DNA from: Artocarpus heterophyllus
Lineage: Eukaryota > Streptophyta > Magnoliopsida > Rosales > Moraceae
Length of the DNA stretch: 64,000 nucleotides
Direction of reading: 5' to 3'
NCBI GenBank assembly: GCA_025403435.1
Contig: CM046327.1
Coordinates: forward strand, 13,942,218 to 14,006,217
Within the stretch, counting starts at the first letter, position 1. The number at the start of each line of letters is the position of its first letter. The position numbers and the translations under genes were made by a program. The notes beneath the pieces are model-generated. The model did not search any database. It saw only the letters and a program-made list of their open reading frames with translations, and was not told the DNA's origin. Below, one piece after another: positions 45,827-56,784 of this stretch.

Positions 45827-46061
45827 CCACCATTTGGCGATTCAATTGGTAGGGGCTGTTCCACTTAAGCAAGCGACTTGGGTTCGAGTCCTTGTGAATG
45901 CAACTGCCAGTCTTGGAAGACTCTTGCCACCTTCAGGTCTCTCCATGGGTCGACTCTGGATTAGTCAGGCTAAACCACTCGAACGTTGAGGGGCCCTTAA
46001 CGGTTCATGCCATTCATGGTGGGCCTGGATACTAGGGGTTTCACAAAAAAAAAAAAAAAAA
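45827..46061 (+). mobile_element. tRNA-derived SINE
   Basis: A Pol III box A-like GGCGATTCAATTGGTAG (about 45836) is followed about 45 bp later by a perfect box B, GGTTCGAGTCC (45881-45891). A tRNA-unrelated body then runs to a poly-A tail at 46044-46061. It is about 235 bp long. AAATTTAA before and AAATTAA after it may be a worn target duplication. It is not a working tRNA gene, because no acceptor stem closes around the boxes. Confidence 0.7.
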
Positions 46062-46069
46062 TTAAGACA

Positions 46070-46430
46070 TGGTTCTGGGGTTGAAATTTAGGATCAGGTC
46101 AAAGTCGGGATTCAAGTTTAGGATCGGGATCATAATTTGAGAACAAGGTTAGGGACAAGATTCAAGATCGGGGTCAAAATTTTGATCAGGGGTCAGGTTG
46201 GGATTCCAGACCAAGGCCAGAGTTGGGATTTGGCACCGGGGTCAAGGTCAGGATTTGGAATCCACATCGCGGGATTTGGAACAAACGCTAGGGTCAGAGT
46301 CGAAGTTAGGGTTGGGATTTAGGATTCGGGACCAATGTGAGGATTTAAAACCAAGGTCAGAGTCAGGATTTGCGATTTGAGATTGCGGTCGAGATTTGGG
46401 GTTAGGATTTGGAACTAATGTGACGTTCGC
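46070..46430 (+). repeat. Degenerate G-rich tandem repeat
   Basis: Phrases of the form GGTCAGAGTCAGGATTTGG, GGTTGGGATT and GGGACCAA recur about every 20-30 bp for some 360 bp with no C-rich interruption. Two overlapping frames in it (46137-46380) translate into repetitive Gly/Arg-rich peptides and are not genes. Confidence 0.65.
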
Positions 46431-46874
46431 TGTTTTCTTTTACAGACATTTATGTTAGTTTAACGTTAAAACGTGATATTTTAAGTGTTATTATTATTTA
46501 TGATAAGAAAATTAACTTTTTTTATTTAGTAATGTCGTAGGTGACGGTTATGTAGGATCGATGTGCTCCGGATGTTCATGTCAAAAATAAGCCTGACTCT
46601 GACCTAGGTCCCGAATCTCATTCCAAAGGTTTAACTTCTGCATCAATTTTTTTATTATATTTTAAATATTTGATTGGTTTATTGATATAAACTTTTGGTT
46701 TAAATTATACAATACAATCTAATACGGAGGTTTTTGATCTTATTTGGTATCACAGCCTATATTGTATTAATTTTTGATTTCATATTAAATAGTACAATAC
46801 ATAAATTTCCTCAAATATTGTATTATTTTTAAATAATACATACAAAGTGTTAACATGGTGTACCAAACGTGCCC

Positions 46875-47869
46875 AAAAGGATTGAAATTAGAACCTCACT
46901 TAAAGGCAAGTAAAGAATAATAAGGCCAAGTTTGAACTATCATGTGCGGTTTCTTTTGAGAAAATTGCATCTAATAGCACTTTTACCAAGAATTTTAAAA
47001 CTGAGTCTCTTTATACGACTAGAAAGTACAAGCCTCATCATTCAGATTTAACCACCATTTTTAAAGTTTAGAAGGAAAATGAAAATAGGATAACATAGAA
47101 AAATGGCTGCTTTTCAAAAATAGGTTGATAACTACAATTCTTGATTTTATTTAGAGACTCCTTAAATCTTCTACACTTACTCTTTAGATTTAATGAACAT
47201 GTCTTTAGATTGAAAGTAAAGACAAGTTATAGAGAACTCTTCTCATTATATTCTTTCTCTAAAAAATGAGAAGCATAATTAGAAGGGCAATTTGTTTCAT
47301 GTATTCAAACAACTCTTTAGATTCAAATCTTTATAATCTTTGGATATATGTTTGTTTCCTTAAAAATTCAAATCAAATGAGTCATTTGAATTCAAGTTTT
47401 AGAGTTCTACTCTCCTTAAACTCTTTGGACTCGAATATGTTTGCTATAGTAAACGCTGAAATTCTCTCTCCTATATTTGAGCAAAAAAATCATAACTTTT
47501 TTATTTAATATCCGATTGAAACGATTCTTTTTTCATTGTATTCCTGATGAAGAGGAATAAATCAAGTCCATATTGCATATTTTTTAGGATCACAAACATT
47601 AAGATTTTGTTAGATTTGTTAAAAAATCAAAAACTTTTTCACTATCTATCCAAACACAAATTCTAATTTTATTTCCTATTTAGATTAACACTTTAAATGC
47701 ACATCCAAACATTAATTATGATAGCAATTCAAATTACCAAGTCAAATCATATAACTCAAATCAAAATAATCCAAATCAACATAATTTGAATCCATTTACC
47801 AAAAAGACCCAAAATAAATAAAGAGCACTCCTTAAACTTATATTTATGAATACATAGGAGGAATCCTTT
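46875..47869. other. Intergenic DNA, nothing recognised
   Basis: AT-rich sequence with frequent ATTCAAAT/ATTTGAAT phrases. The 80-codon frame at 47266-47508 has no motif and is not supported. Confidence 0.5.
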
Positions 47870-49845
47870 TAGGATTCATTTTGATTAAAATTAATTAAAT
47901 AAAGGCCAAGTATATCTACTCCTATTGTGAGTAGGACCGCCATCCACAGGGAGTTTTCTTGTCTGTGGTGTCAATCATCGTCTCATAGGGAGAAGAAAAT
48001 CTCCATTTACACAATTAAGTTTCGTATCCAAAATATAAATGCCTAATTTGGATAAATCTTGCTTTTCTAAAATTAGAAACATTTGAATTTTCAAAACAGA
48101 AAACTTAGAAAAGAAGTTAGCCTAGCACAAGGATAAATCCCTATACATATGCCTACTGCCAATGGGTCCCATCACACTTGGTCATCCAATTAAATAGATA
48201 AATAATCGCATTATTTAATCCTAGTTTGTTAATTTAAAATAAAATAAATAATTCAATGTATAAGTTCAAATAATATTTTAGAGACGGCATGAGGAATTAT
48301 GAACTTATAATTTCAAACTCCAATAAAATTAATAACTTAATTTAATTATCAACTTTATTAATTACACAGTTACTCTATTAAAAATTTAAAATTACACTAT
48401 TAAAATTATAAATATAATTCATTGAAAGAATTGAATCGTTCATTGACATAGTCATTACCTATAGATCAATTCTCTAAAATAGTTTATAATTAAAGGTAGG
48501 TATAAAATTTCGTTAATTTCTCTAGTTATACCTTTCTCCTTAAATACCGACGATTCTCTAATGAACAATATATTTATGATCATATCATAAATTGCACGCT
48601 CTAACTATACAAGCCCTGAATCAACATTGGGAGGACTATTTATCTGATCTCTTAAATTGTATTCGCACGCTCTAACTATACAAGCCCTGAATCAACATTG
48701 GGAGGACTATTTATCTGATCTCTTAAATTGTATTCGCACCCTAAGTTTTGTTAATGATGCCCCATTTTGGCTAAAATGAATAAATTCAACGTTAGAAAAG
48801 CAGAAAAAAAAAAAAAGTATGTCAACAAAAACTAATCCCTCGTACGCCCTGCACCCTCTCCATCTCCTTCGTTTCAAAAAAAAAAAAAAAAAAAAAAAAA
48901 AATTCCTTCATGTTCTCTTTTCCCCCCCTTTCCTTCGACTGTGCCTTTCTCCCAATCTTCTTCCGCTACCTTTTCCTTCTTTTTTTTTTTTTTTCAAAGC
49001 GTACTCTTTTACACGTCTATTGCTTTTCTTTCGGTTTCATGTATATAATTTCACAACAAATTTATTTATTAACAAGGTAGTAAAATCAACAACTATACTA
49101 TCAAAATAAAAACAAACAAGGAGAGTTCGTAATATTTTGACTTTGTCTTTTCTGATTTCAAATATCTTATCATGTTTTGTCTTTTTTATTCAAATAAGGG
49201 GTGCTTTAACAAATTTATGAGGCACAAATAAAATTTGAAGGAATGGGTTCCATCTTATATATTAGCATTTGCAGCTATTTTTTTATTGCATATTATGTTA
49301 TCAAAATATAAGGAACATAATTCTATTAGCTAAGAATTTTTACCATGTTAATCAAAGAACACAATTCTATATATAGAATTCTGTTAATAAGTCAGGATTA
49401 AGATTGTTCTATATATGACTATCGTTGATTTATTTTGAATTTGTTGTTTGCTAACAGAGATAGCTAAAGACTTCAAATTAATCTTGTCACAGTCTAATAT
49501 AATCATATTATCTAAAATATTTTCATCTAATGACTCTCACATTATATAAAATACCTTCATTTGATGACAATCTAGTAAGACTATTTCATTCAAAAGGAGA
49601 ATAAATTTTATTAGTAATAATTAATTAAAGATCTTGAATTTAATTATTTATTACGGACATGATTTAGGTTATTGTCCTTGAAAATTTTATCTTGTATAAC
49701 ACTTAGGTACATTATTTAAGATCTCATAAATAATCAAGAAATTTTTATGATATTTATAAAGCATCTAAACAACATGCATGTAAATGTATAAAAAAATAAA
49801 TAATCTATTTATGATACATCAAATATTTTTATCACAAACTTTTGG
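47870..49845 (-). mobile_element. Probable 3' LTR of a decayed Ty1/copia element
   Basis: On the minus strand the copia frame at 50299-49832 is followed at once by a purine tract (GGCAAGGGGGAGATGG), as expected at a polypurine tract. AT-rich sequence beginning TTGAGATTAATGCCC follows. The left portion (47870-48740) looks LTR-like and carries a 71-bp tandem duplication. Homopolymer-rich material near 48800-49000 suggests insertion or decay. The left boundary is a guess. Confidence 0.4.
48594..48735. repeat. Perfect 71-bp tandem duplication
   Basis: 48594-48664 and 48665-48735 are identical, each starting GCACGCTCTAACTATAC and ending AAATTGTATTC. The perfect match inside otherwise decayed sequence points to a recent event. 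Confidence 0.9.
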
Positions 49846-50299
49846 GCATTAATCTCAACCATCTCCCCCTTGCCCTAAAGCATATAGACATATCCCTTAA
49901 TCGAAAGCCCTCGTAATGATTCTCAAAACCCTTAGTTGTCAATGTCTCTATAAAAGGATCAACATGGTCATCTGCTGATCCAATCTTCAAAACTGCTGCA
50001 TTACCAGTACTTATGATCTCTCTAACCAGATAGTATTTCTTCTCTATATGTTTTCCTCTCGTATAACTTCTAGGTTCTTTTGAATTCACCACTGCTCCGC
50101 TATTATTACCGCAAAGCTTAATAGGCTTATTTATGTCTGAAACAACTTTCAACTCTGTCAAAAACTTACAGAGCCAGACTGCTTCCTTAGCTTCTTCATA
50201 AGAGGCTATATTCTCAGCCTTCATGATGAAGTCACCAATATAACTTTGTTTTACACTCCTCCATACAATGGCTCCTCTATTAACCTCTATTAACAGCAA
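49832..50299 (-). pseudogene. Ty1/copia RNase H C-terminal fragment
   Basis: 155 codons resemble the end of a copia polyprotein: GAIVWRSVKQS, then EAKEAVWLCKFL, then NNSGAVVNSKEPRS and GKHIEKKYYLVREII. This is the RNase H region of Ty1/copia. Reverse transcriptase and everything upstream are missing to the right of 50299. It is a different copy from the element at 56785-60738, with clearly different residues. Confidence 0.8.
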
Positions 50300-50753
50300 A
50301 CATCTATCTTAATGTCCACTTATGGGAGTCCCTATAACAACCCAAACCTAGAGTAGCCGAATATACTAAGTACTCTACGTCTAAGATGTTATTTAACAAA
50401 TCAACTAATAATTTATATAGAAGTGTAGAAATCATTTAACATTTTATTTTGAAATATATATATTTTCTAACATATAAAACTATAAAAAAAATAAGAAAAT
50501 AAACTCATCTTAATTCATTACTCATTAGTCATAAAACCATAATCAGCATTTCAAATGCCAACCATAGCATAATAAAAACTTAATGGCATAACTATCCCAT
50601 ATTAATTAGAAATTATTAATAATACTATCGTAAACGATAAACTCCTTATTTTATAGCTGTAGTAATTGTTTAACCAGTGCCCCAAACAAAACACCATAAT
50701 CTGCCACATATGAATCCGTCGGCATCCAAGCAGCGAACAGAACAATAATCTAT
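50300..50753. other. Flank left of the Harbinger element
   Basis: It includes TATAACAACCCAAACC near 50331, which resembles the start of some Ty3/gypsy LTRs. It may be part of an LTR that the Harbinger element split, but no partner could be shown. No gene is seen. Confidence 0.35.
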
Positions 50754-50950
50754 GGGGGCGTTTGGTATGGGGTTTTATAGCATGGGAATGGGAATGTTTT
50801 AAGATGCCTATGTTTGGTATTAGTTTTAGACTTTTTAAAACCTGGGAATTTTAAACCCAGGGTAATCAAATTACTCAAAAACAAGGTAAAATGAATACCT
50901 CACAAAACGTGGGTTTCATATTCCCTAGCAATCCCTGAGTTCATCTCCTT

Positions 50951-51097
50951 CACAGAGGAAGCCGCCCCTCCCCTCTCTTCCCTGAGTTCATCTCCATCTC
51001 TCCACAGAGGAAGCCGCCCCTCTCTTGCAATCCCTGCTCCATCTCTCCACAGAGGAAGCCGCCCCTCTCTTGCAATCCCTGCTCCATCTCTCCACAG
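50951..51097 (+). repeat. Minisatellite, 45-bp unit, in the Harbinger 5' region
   Basis: The landmark CACAGAGGAAGCCGCCCCTC occurs at 50951, 51003 and 51048, and a partial copy (CACAGTACAG) follows near 51093. The last full period is 45 bp and is exact. The minus-strand frames here are repeat translations. Confidence 0.85.
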
Positions 51098-52495
51098 TAC
51101 AGGTCCAAATCTTTCCTCCTCTCTTTGCTTTTCATTTGATTTTCTTTTGTCTTTGTGTTTTTGATTTATTCCTTCCATGAATCTAAAGATTGAAACCCTA
51201 TTTTTGTGATAATTTTTTTCTTTCTTGTCAAAAATCTGAGAATTTTTGTGCTATTTGACTATGACATTGATGAAATTTAAGAGCTAAGAGATTGAATGGA
51301 AAACCCATCAATCGTAAGCCTCAGATTTAGAACACAAACATGTTATATATATATGTGGAAGAAAGAAATAAGAACATGGCCTTGTCTTTATTTTTCTTTT
51401 TATTATTTTCTTATATCTCTTAGGTGGATGGGTTAATATATATGAAATGAAAATGAAAGTGTGTATGTAATGCATATTCGTTATGGGTGTGCAAGTGTTC
51501 CTTTTTGTTGGATTTCAAAGCATGCAATAATAAGTCCAAGAATATTTTTCCTTTTTTGTGCTGGGCAATAGGATGAAGAATGTGCGTGTTGAGAACTCTA
51601 GCCCAAAGAGTGCAGAACGAGAAGGGAAAAATAAATAAATAAATAAGAAAGATTAATTTTCTACTCAAGCTATGAGTGCACATATTTGGGCCTATATATT
51701 TGTATGTGCTTATGAGCAGAATTGCTATGGAAAATTCGTTTATACTTAAATTTTTATAGACGCGACATAAGTTTGAAACTAATTATGTCATTATAAAATA
51801 TTGTGACAGATGAGAGGGTAAGAGGAAAAAGGATTGAACAAGAGTTGGGGTTTATCCATTCAAATTGATTAAAAAAATTTAAACAACTCACACTAATTAT
51901 TTTTTGAAGATAAAACTTCATTTAACTAAAAAGGGTTCTTCTCTAAAGGGCACGGGTTTTTTTTAAGGAAAAAGAAACTTTCGGTTTATTGCAAGTCATG
52001 AAACTGTTGTTCCATTATAAGAAAATGAAAGCTACTGGTAATTTAACGGCTCTAATAGCCAAAAGTGGGTAGAATTCACTGATGGTCCAATGTTAATTGA
52101 TGTTTGGTTTTTTGTTCTTGACTGGTTTTGTTGCCAACTTTCATATGATCGTGGAGACTGGGGATTGATCTTAAGATTGACTTCAAAATAAATGCAAGCT
52201 TATGTCATGGGGGAATGGGGAGTCTGTAGTAGTATGGTAATAGCATTGCCCTGCGATTGTTTGTTGGCGTTCATTCACGGGGCTGGCGAGGAAGCTTTAT
52301 GTACCTTTGGCAGCGCAGCTTAGCTTATGAGAACCATGACTTGAGAAGGCAACTTTTGTTTCATATCAAATGCAATATTGGGTTGATGTTGTTATTACTT
52401 TGTGAATATGATGGCCTCGTTTAAAAGTAGCTAAATTTTGTTGCCACCTTTTAAGTTGTTTATCCTTTTTCTTTTATTTATTTGTATATGCAGAT

Positions 52496-53839
52496 ATGGC
52501 TCGTCTTTCATTGGCTGTAAAAAAAAGAATTATGACAATATTACTTCAATATATAGAGTCATTGCATAAGATGACAATATTGTTCATCTTGATGATATTT
52601 ATCATCCTTACTAAGAGACATACCAGTACAAATAGATTGGGTGAAACTTCATATCATAGGCATCATATACGTCATCTTAATTTTTATAGAATGATACATG
52701 CTAGTGACCTAGCATGCATCGAGAGTACTCGAATGGATAGGAGAACATTTTCCATTTTATGTCATCACCTTAAAACAATTAGAGGTCTAAAAGGAACCAA
52801 AAACATGGATGTGGAAGAAATGGTAGCTATATTTTTACATATTATATCTCATGATGTTAAAAATAGAATTATGCGGCGTCAATTTGCACATTCAGGGGAA
52901 ACTGTTAGTAGACAGTTCAATGTTGTCTTAGGTGCTTTGTTACGTCTTCATGAGTTATTACTAAAAAAGCCAGAACCAATTCCTGATAATTCCACTGATG
53001 AAAGATGGAAATGGTTTAAGAATTGCTTAGGTGCACTAGATGGTACATATATTAAGGTCAACGTTCTTATGAAAGATAGGCCTAGATACCGAAGTAGAAA
53101 AACGAAATTGTCAACAATGTATTAGGAGTAGTCTCACCAGATATGCAATTCATTTATGTCTTGCCTGGATGGGAAGGTTCAGCTGCTGACTCTAGAGTGT
53201 TGCGGGATGCTATATCTAGGCGGAATGGGTTCAAAGTTCCAAGAGGTAATTGTATAAATTATTAATTATATAGTTTTGTATTAGAAAAATGTAATTACTT
53301 TTCACCATTTTGCTATTTAATTTGTAGGACATTACTACTTATGTGATGCTGGATATCCTAACGGTGAAGGCTTTTTAGCACCTTATAGAGGACAACGCTA
53401 CCATTTAAATGAATGGACGGAACCTCCGAATACTCCTGCAGAATTTTTCAATATGAAACATTCTTCTGCTAGGAATATAATAGAGAGGGCATTTGGATTG
53501 TTGAAAGGACGATGGGCAATTCTTAGAAATCGATCATATTATCCTGTTAAAGTACAATGTCGGATTATTCTCGCGTGTTGCCTTCTTCACAACTTGATTA
53601 GAAGAGAAATGTTTGTAGACCCTTTAGAGCAAACGCCAGAGGAAAATGATGACAATGATCATGGTGATCAAATTGATGACCCAATTCATGTTGATCATGG
53701 TGTTCAAATTGATGAAGAAACTGATGATGATGGAAATGATTATTATAGGCATATTGAAACATCACATGCTTGGACAACTTGGAGAGACAACTTGGCTACA
53801 GAAATGTTTGCACAATGGCAGCAAAATCGGCATTCATAG
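52496..53839 (+). pseudogene. PIF/Harbinger transposase (DDE), one frameshift
   Basis: Exon 1 starts at the ATG at 52496, after a possible acceptor (TATGCAG). Exon 2 is 53328-53839, and the intron 53246-53327 is GT-AG. All three catalytic residues can be read: Asp in CLGALDGTYI, Asp in GSAADSRVL and Glu in NIIERAFGLLKGRW. Near 53100, in a short A-run, one base appears to be missing. The first frame therefore stops at 53125, while the conserved continuation (VLGVVSPDMQFIYVLPGW) lies in the next frame. The C-terminus is Asp/His-rich. The family cuts and pastes the element at short target sites, working with the Myb-like protein encoded next to it. Confidence 0.85.
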
Positions 53840-54083
53840 ATTGTAATTGTATTGGCGTGATTGAATTTCTGATTGTGTTTGTGTTTGTGACTGGTTTATT
53901 GTTGATTGTTCATTGTAGATCGAATTTATTGTTATGAGTTGTAATAACATTGGCGGCTTCAATTTTTAAAGAAATTTGATCAGTTTTTATTACATTCTTA
54001 AAACTTGAGGCTAATATGTTTATGTCTATCTATTTTACCATTTGCATAAAAACTTCATGTTTCATAATTTCTTTATGAACAGA

Positions 54084-55106
54084 ATGGAAGCTATAGATCA
54101 GTCAACCTCAGTTGTTGCAAAGAAACATCAATGGACTTCCATTGAGGATTCAAAGTTGGTAGAATGTTTGTTGGAGATATCCAATAGTGGAAAACGGAGA
54201 GCAGACAATGGTACATTCAAGCCTGGCTACTTGCAACAGTTAGAGAGAATGATGTATGAAAAGCTTCCTCATTGTGGAGTTAGAGCACAACCACATATTG
54301 ACTCTCGTATTAAGGTATTGAAAAGACAATATCATGCTATTTCTGAAATGTTGAGCGATTCTGCTAGTGGCTTTGGTTGGAATGACAATATGAAGTGTGT
54401 AGATGTTGATCAGAGTGTTTTTGACAATTGGGTAAAGGTTAGTTTCCTCATATAATGTTTATCAATTGTCATTTTATTTGTTTAAACTAACTTTTTTTCT
54501 CAACTTTTTAATATTTGATAAGTGTTATCTTATTTGTTATAGAGCCATCCAACAGCAAAAGGCTTAAAAAACAAACCATTTCCTCATTATGATGAGCTTG
54601 GAATTGTGTTTGGGAAGGATCGTGCTACTGGAAAGGGTGCAATGGGATTTACTGACGTGGTTGAAGAGATTGATAAGGAATTAGAAAATGATCATGATAA
54701 TGTTGAATTTGATCCTTTTACTCCATTAGATGAGCTCAATAGTAATGCAAGCATCAACCATATAAGCACACCATCTTCAACACAAGCAGGTACAAAAACT
54801 AGAAAGCGGTCCAGGAGTGCAGACGTTTTGGTTGATTTATTGAGTGACATAGTTAAAGAATTCAACAACCAACAAGCTACTGCTAATGACAACATTAAAA
54901 AACTTGTTGATTGTTTTCAATATGAGGCTGATGGTGCTGCTCGAAGGATGCAAGTGTTTGAGGAAATAAAAAAATTTGAAGGACTGACAAATGCACAACG
55001 AGTCAAAGTTGGACGTCTTCTAGTAAACAATCAAGCTGAAACAGATTATTTCTTCACCTTAGATGAAGAATCCAAGCTTGAGTTCCTTATGCAGATGTTG
55101 GAATGA
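54084..55106 (+). CDS. Harbinger Myb/SANT-like DNA-binding protein (element ORF1 type)
   Basis: Two exons, 54084-54437 and 54543-55106, join in phase across a GT-AG intron. The start is the ATG before EAIDQSTS; an upstream in-frame ATG at 54042 is possible, but CTTTATGAACAG just before 54084 looks like an acceptor or leader. The first exon holds a trihelix/Myb-SANT fold: W-T-x-x-E-D-x-K-L-V-E-C-L-L, then a conserved FKPGYLQQLERMM block and RIKVLKRQYHAI. Exon 2 has HPTAKGLKNKPFPHYDEL, a basic KTRKRSRS stretch likely acting as a nuclear signal, and a helical C-terminus. Such proteins bind the transposon ends and recruit the transposase. The frame is open, in contrast to its transposase neighbour. 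Confidence 0.82.
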
Positions 55107-55490
55107 GTTAGCTTGAATTCTTTATATTTTTAGGTATGGTAGCATTATATCATTGTATAAAAATTTGTAGGTAATTTTGCATACATCTTTTTGATGTAAA
55201 GATGTGACTTTTAAAACTATTTTTTGAAAATAGGAATCTCATATAATGCTTTATTCTAATCTTTAGTATTCATTAAACAATACTTGATATGTGATAACTC
55301 TAGTTTAGAGAGTTATTTGGCCACTTTTAATTAACAAATATTACTATGTTTTTGAGAAAAATTACATGAAACATCCAACTTTTTCATAAAAGCATGATTT
55401 TATTGATGTAGGTTGAGGAAAGAAAGAAAACAAAACAAAAGGGAACAAATGCACAAGAAATCCGAGACCAACCTTGTTGGCAGAGCTGAA

Positions 55491-55712
55491 GCGCCGCGGC
55501 GCCCAAAGAGCAGCGCCGCGGCTCCCAATGGAAGTGCAAGAAATGCTTGGCAGAAACTCAGCGCCGCGGCGCTGGGAAAGGAGCGCCGCGGCGCCCAAGG
55601 GAAGTGCAAGAAACGCTTGGCAGAAACTCAGCGCCGCGGCGCTGGGAAAGGAGCGCCGCGGCGCCCAAGGGAAGTGCAAGAAACGCTTGGCAAAAACTCA
55701 GCGCCGCGGCGC
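55491..55712. repeat. 70-bp minisatellite with palindrome GCGCCGCGGCGC, Harbinger 3' region
   Basis: The perfect 12-bp palindrome occurs at 55491, 55561, 55583, 55631, 55653 and 55701, with a one-base variant at 55513. The period is 70 bp (55491, 55561, 55631, 55701), and within each unit two palindromes start 22 bp apart. Spacer phrases such as GGAAGTGCAAGAAACGCTTGG are also repeated. Open frames across it on both strands are repeat translations. The array is far more GC-rich than its surroundings. Confidence 0.92.
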
Positions 55713-56059
55713 TACGGCGGAAAAGAAGATTCTCATGTGCAACCAAACACAGTAATCTAACATTCTCAGGAATCAGACAATAGATTCCCATGCATAACCA
55801 AACACAGTAATACAGATTCCTAAGTAATCAGATTACCCTCTTTCACATTCCCAGTAATCTAAAAACTTGGATTACTGCATACCAAACGCATCATATGTAT
55901 CATCATTACAAGAACACTAATGAGCCAAAACCTAGCAAGGACATATTAATGCTTATGAATGAGATTCTGAGTCCTTGACGTCTGGTTTAAGTAGCCATAA
56001 ACTCATTCCTGAAAATCGTCTCACTGCATGCATATTTAATATCTCAATGACCAACTGTA

Positions 56060-56475
56060 AAATATAAACGAATTCTAATATGCTATAAACTGTATGCATA
56101 TCAAGAATTGAAAACGGAAGCGTGAAAACTTTTCTGTACCTCCTGCCATTGCACTGTATTTACGGTGTACCGTGATTACCTGCACTTGAGAGCTTCCAAG
56201 TCCTCCCAAAATCTCAATTGATGGTGTTGGTTTCTTAAGAGAATTTTTGGACTTGGGGACCCAAGTTTTTGTTTCTCAAAATCTGAACGTGAAAATTTTA
56301 TGTATTTTCTTCTGCTGCAGAAAAAATCCTTCCATCAAGGATTATTATACAGCCACAAAACAACAGTTACCATGGCATGATTTTAATGGGAAATGAAGGA
56401 GACCATTAATGCATAATTGTTACAAGAATAAATTGGTTTCAATGTTGAAACCTTTGAAATACCAATGTAACAGTT
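56060..56475 (-). repeat. 3' LTR of the Ty1/copia element (outer end uncertain)
   Basis: Reading the minus strand leftward from the copia coding region, a purine tract (CCAAGTGGGAGAA) ends just before TGTAACTGTTACATTGG at 56475, which marks the inner LTR edge. A CTTCCG-containing segment typical of copia LTR ends follows near 56120. The outer CA end could lie anywhere from about 56110 to 56040; the 5' LTR is outside the window, so it cannot be fixed. Confidence 0.55.
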
Positions 56476-56784
56476 ACATTCTCCCACTTGGTCTCCATAT
56501 TTAACCCTATATTCATTAAACCCAAACTTTCAGGAAACAAATACATGAATCATGGCGATAGTTTCTCTAAATTGTGAGTATTGTCTTCCATGTATTACAA
56601 TGTATTATTTCTCAGACTTTATTCCTTATATAGTAACTTAACTTTATGAATAAACCCAATGTTTATTCTTGGTCCTACTAAATGTGAATTTTCTCTAATA
56701 ACTTAATACGCAAAACAAATATGAGAAAACATCACAACTGAATAAGAGTTTCATTAAGACTGTAAATTGTATGTACAAACAAAT

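Larger units (their letters stand above)
41570..46874. mobile_element. TIR element, non-autonomous, with nested insertions
   Basis: The left end GGGCATGTTTTTGTATTATA and the reverse complement of the right end (GGGCACGTTTGGTACACC) share a short terminus. Both then enter unusual TATTGTATTATATTG-rich subterminal sequence. Within it lie an LTR-like block (42108-45698), a SINE (45827-46061) and a G-rich minisatellite (46070-46430); removing these leaves roughly 1.4 kb. No transposase is seen and no clean target duplication was found. The termini resemble PIF/Harbinger or hAT ends. Confidence 0.45.
50754..55893 (+). mobile_element. PIF/Harbinger DNA transposon, nearly complete
   Basis: The left end GGGGGCGTTTGGTATG and the reverse complement of the right end (TGATGCGTTTGGTATG) are inverted repeats. 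Both sides are bordered by TAT (50751-50753 and 55894-55896), a plausible 3-bp target duplication. Repeated TGTTTGGT and GTAATC phrases fill the subterminal regions. Inside are the two genes typical of the superfamily in the same orientation: a DDE transposase (52496-53839) and a Myb/SANT-like protein (54084-55106). A 45-bp minisatellite lies near the 5' end and a 70-bp palindrome-bearing array near the 3' end. The transposase has one frameshift, so the copy is probably not autonomous. Confidence 0.85.

Noticed and set aside
45836..45891. A tRNA gene
   Set aside because: Box A and box B are present, but no acceptor stem or anticodon arm closes around them, and a poly-A tail follows; it is a tRNA-derived SINE.
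46137..46380. Two overlapping Gly/Arg-rich frames
   Set aside because: Translation of a degenerate G-rich tandem repeat.
55362..55791. Multiple Ala/Arg-rich frames on both strands
   Set aside because: All are products of the 70-bp GC-rich array; several frames are open at once because the repeat lacks stops.
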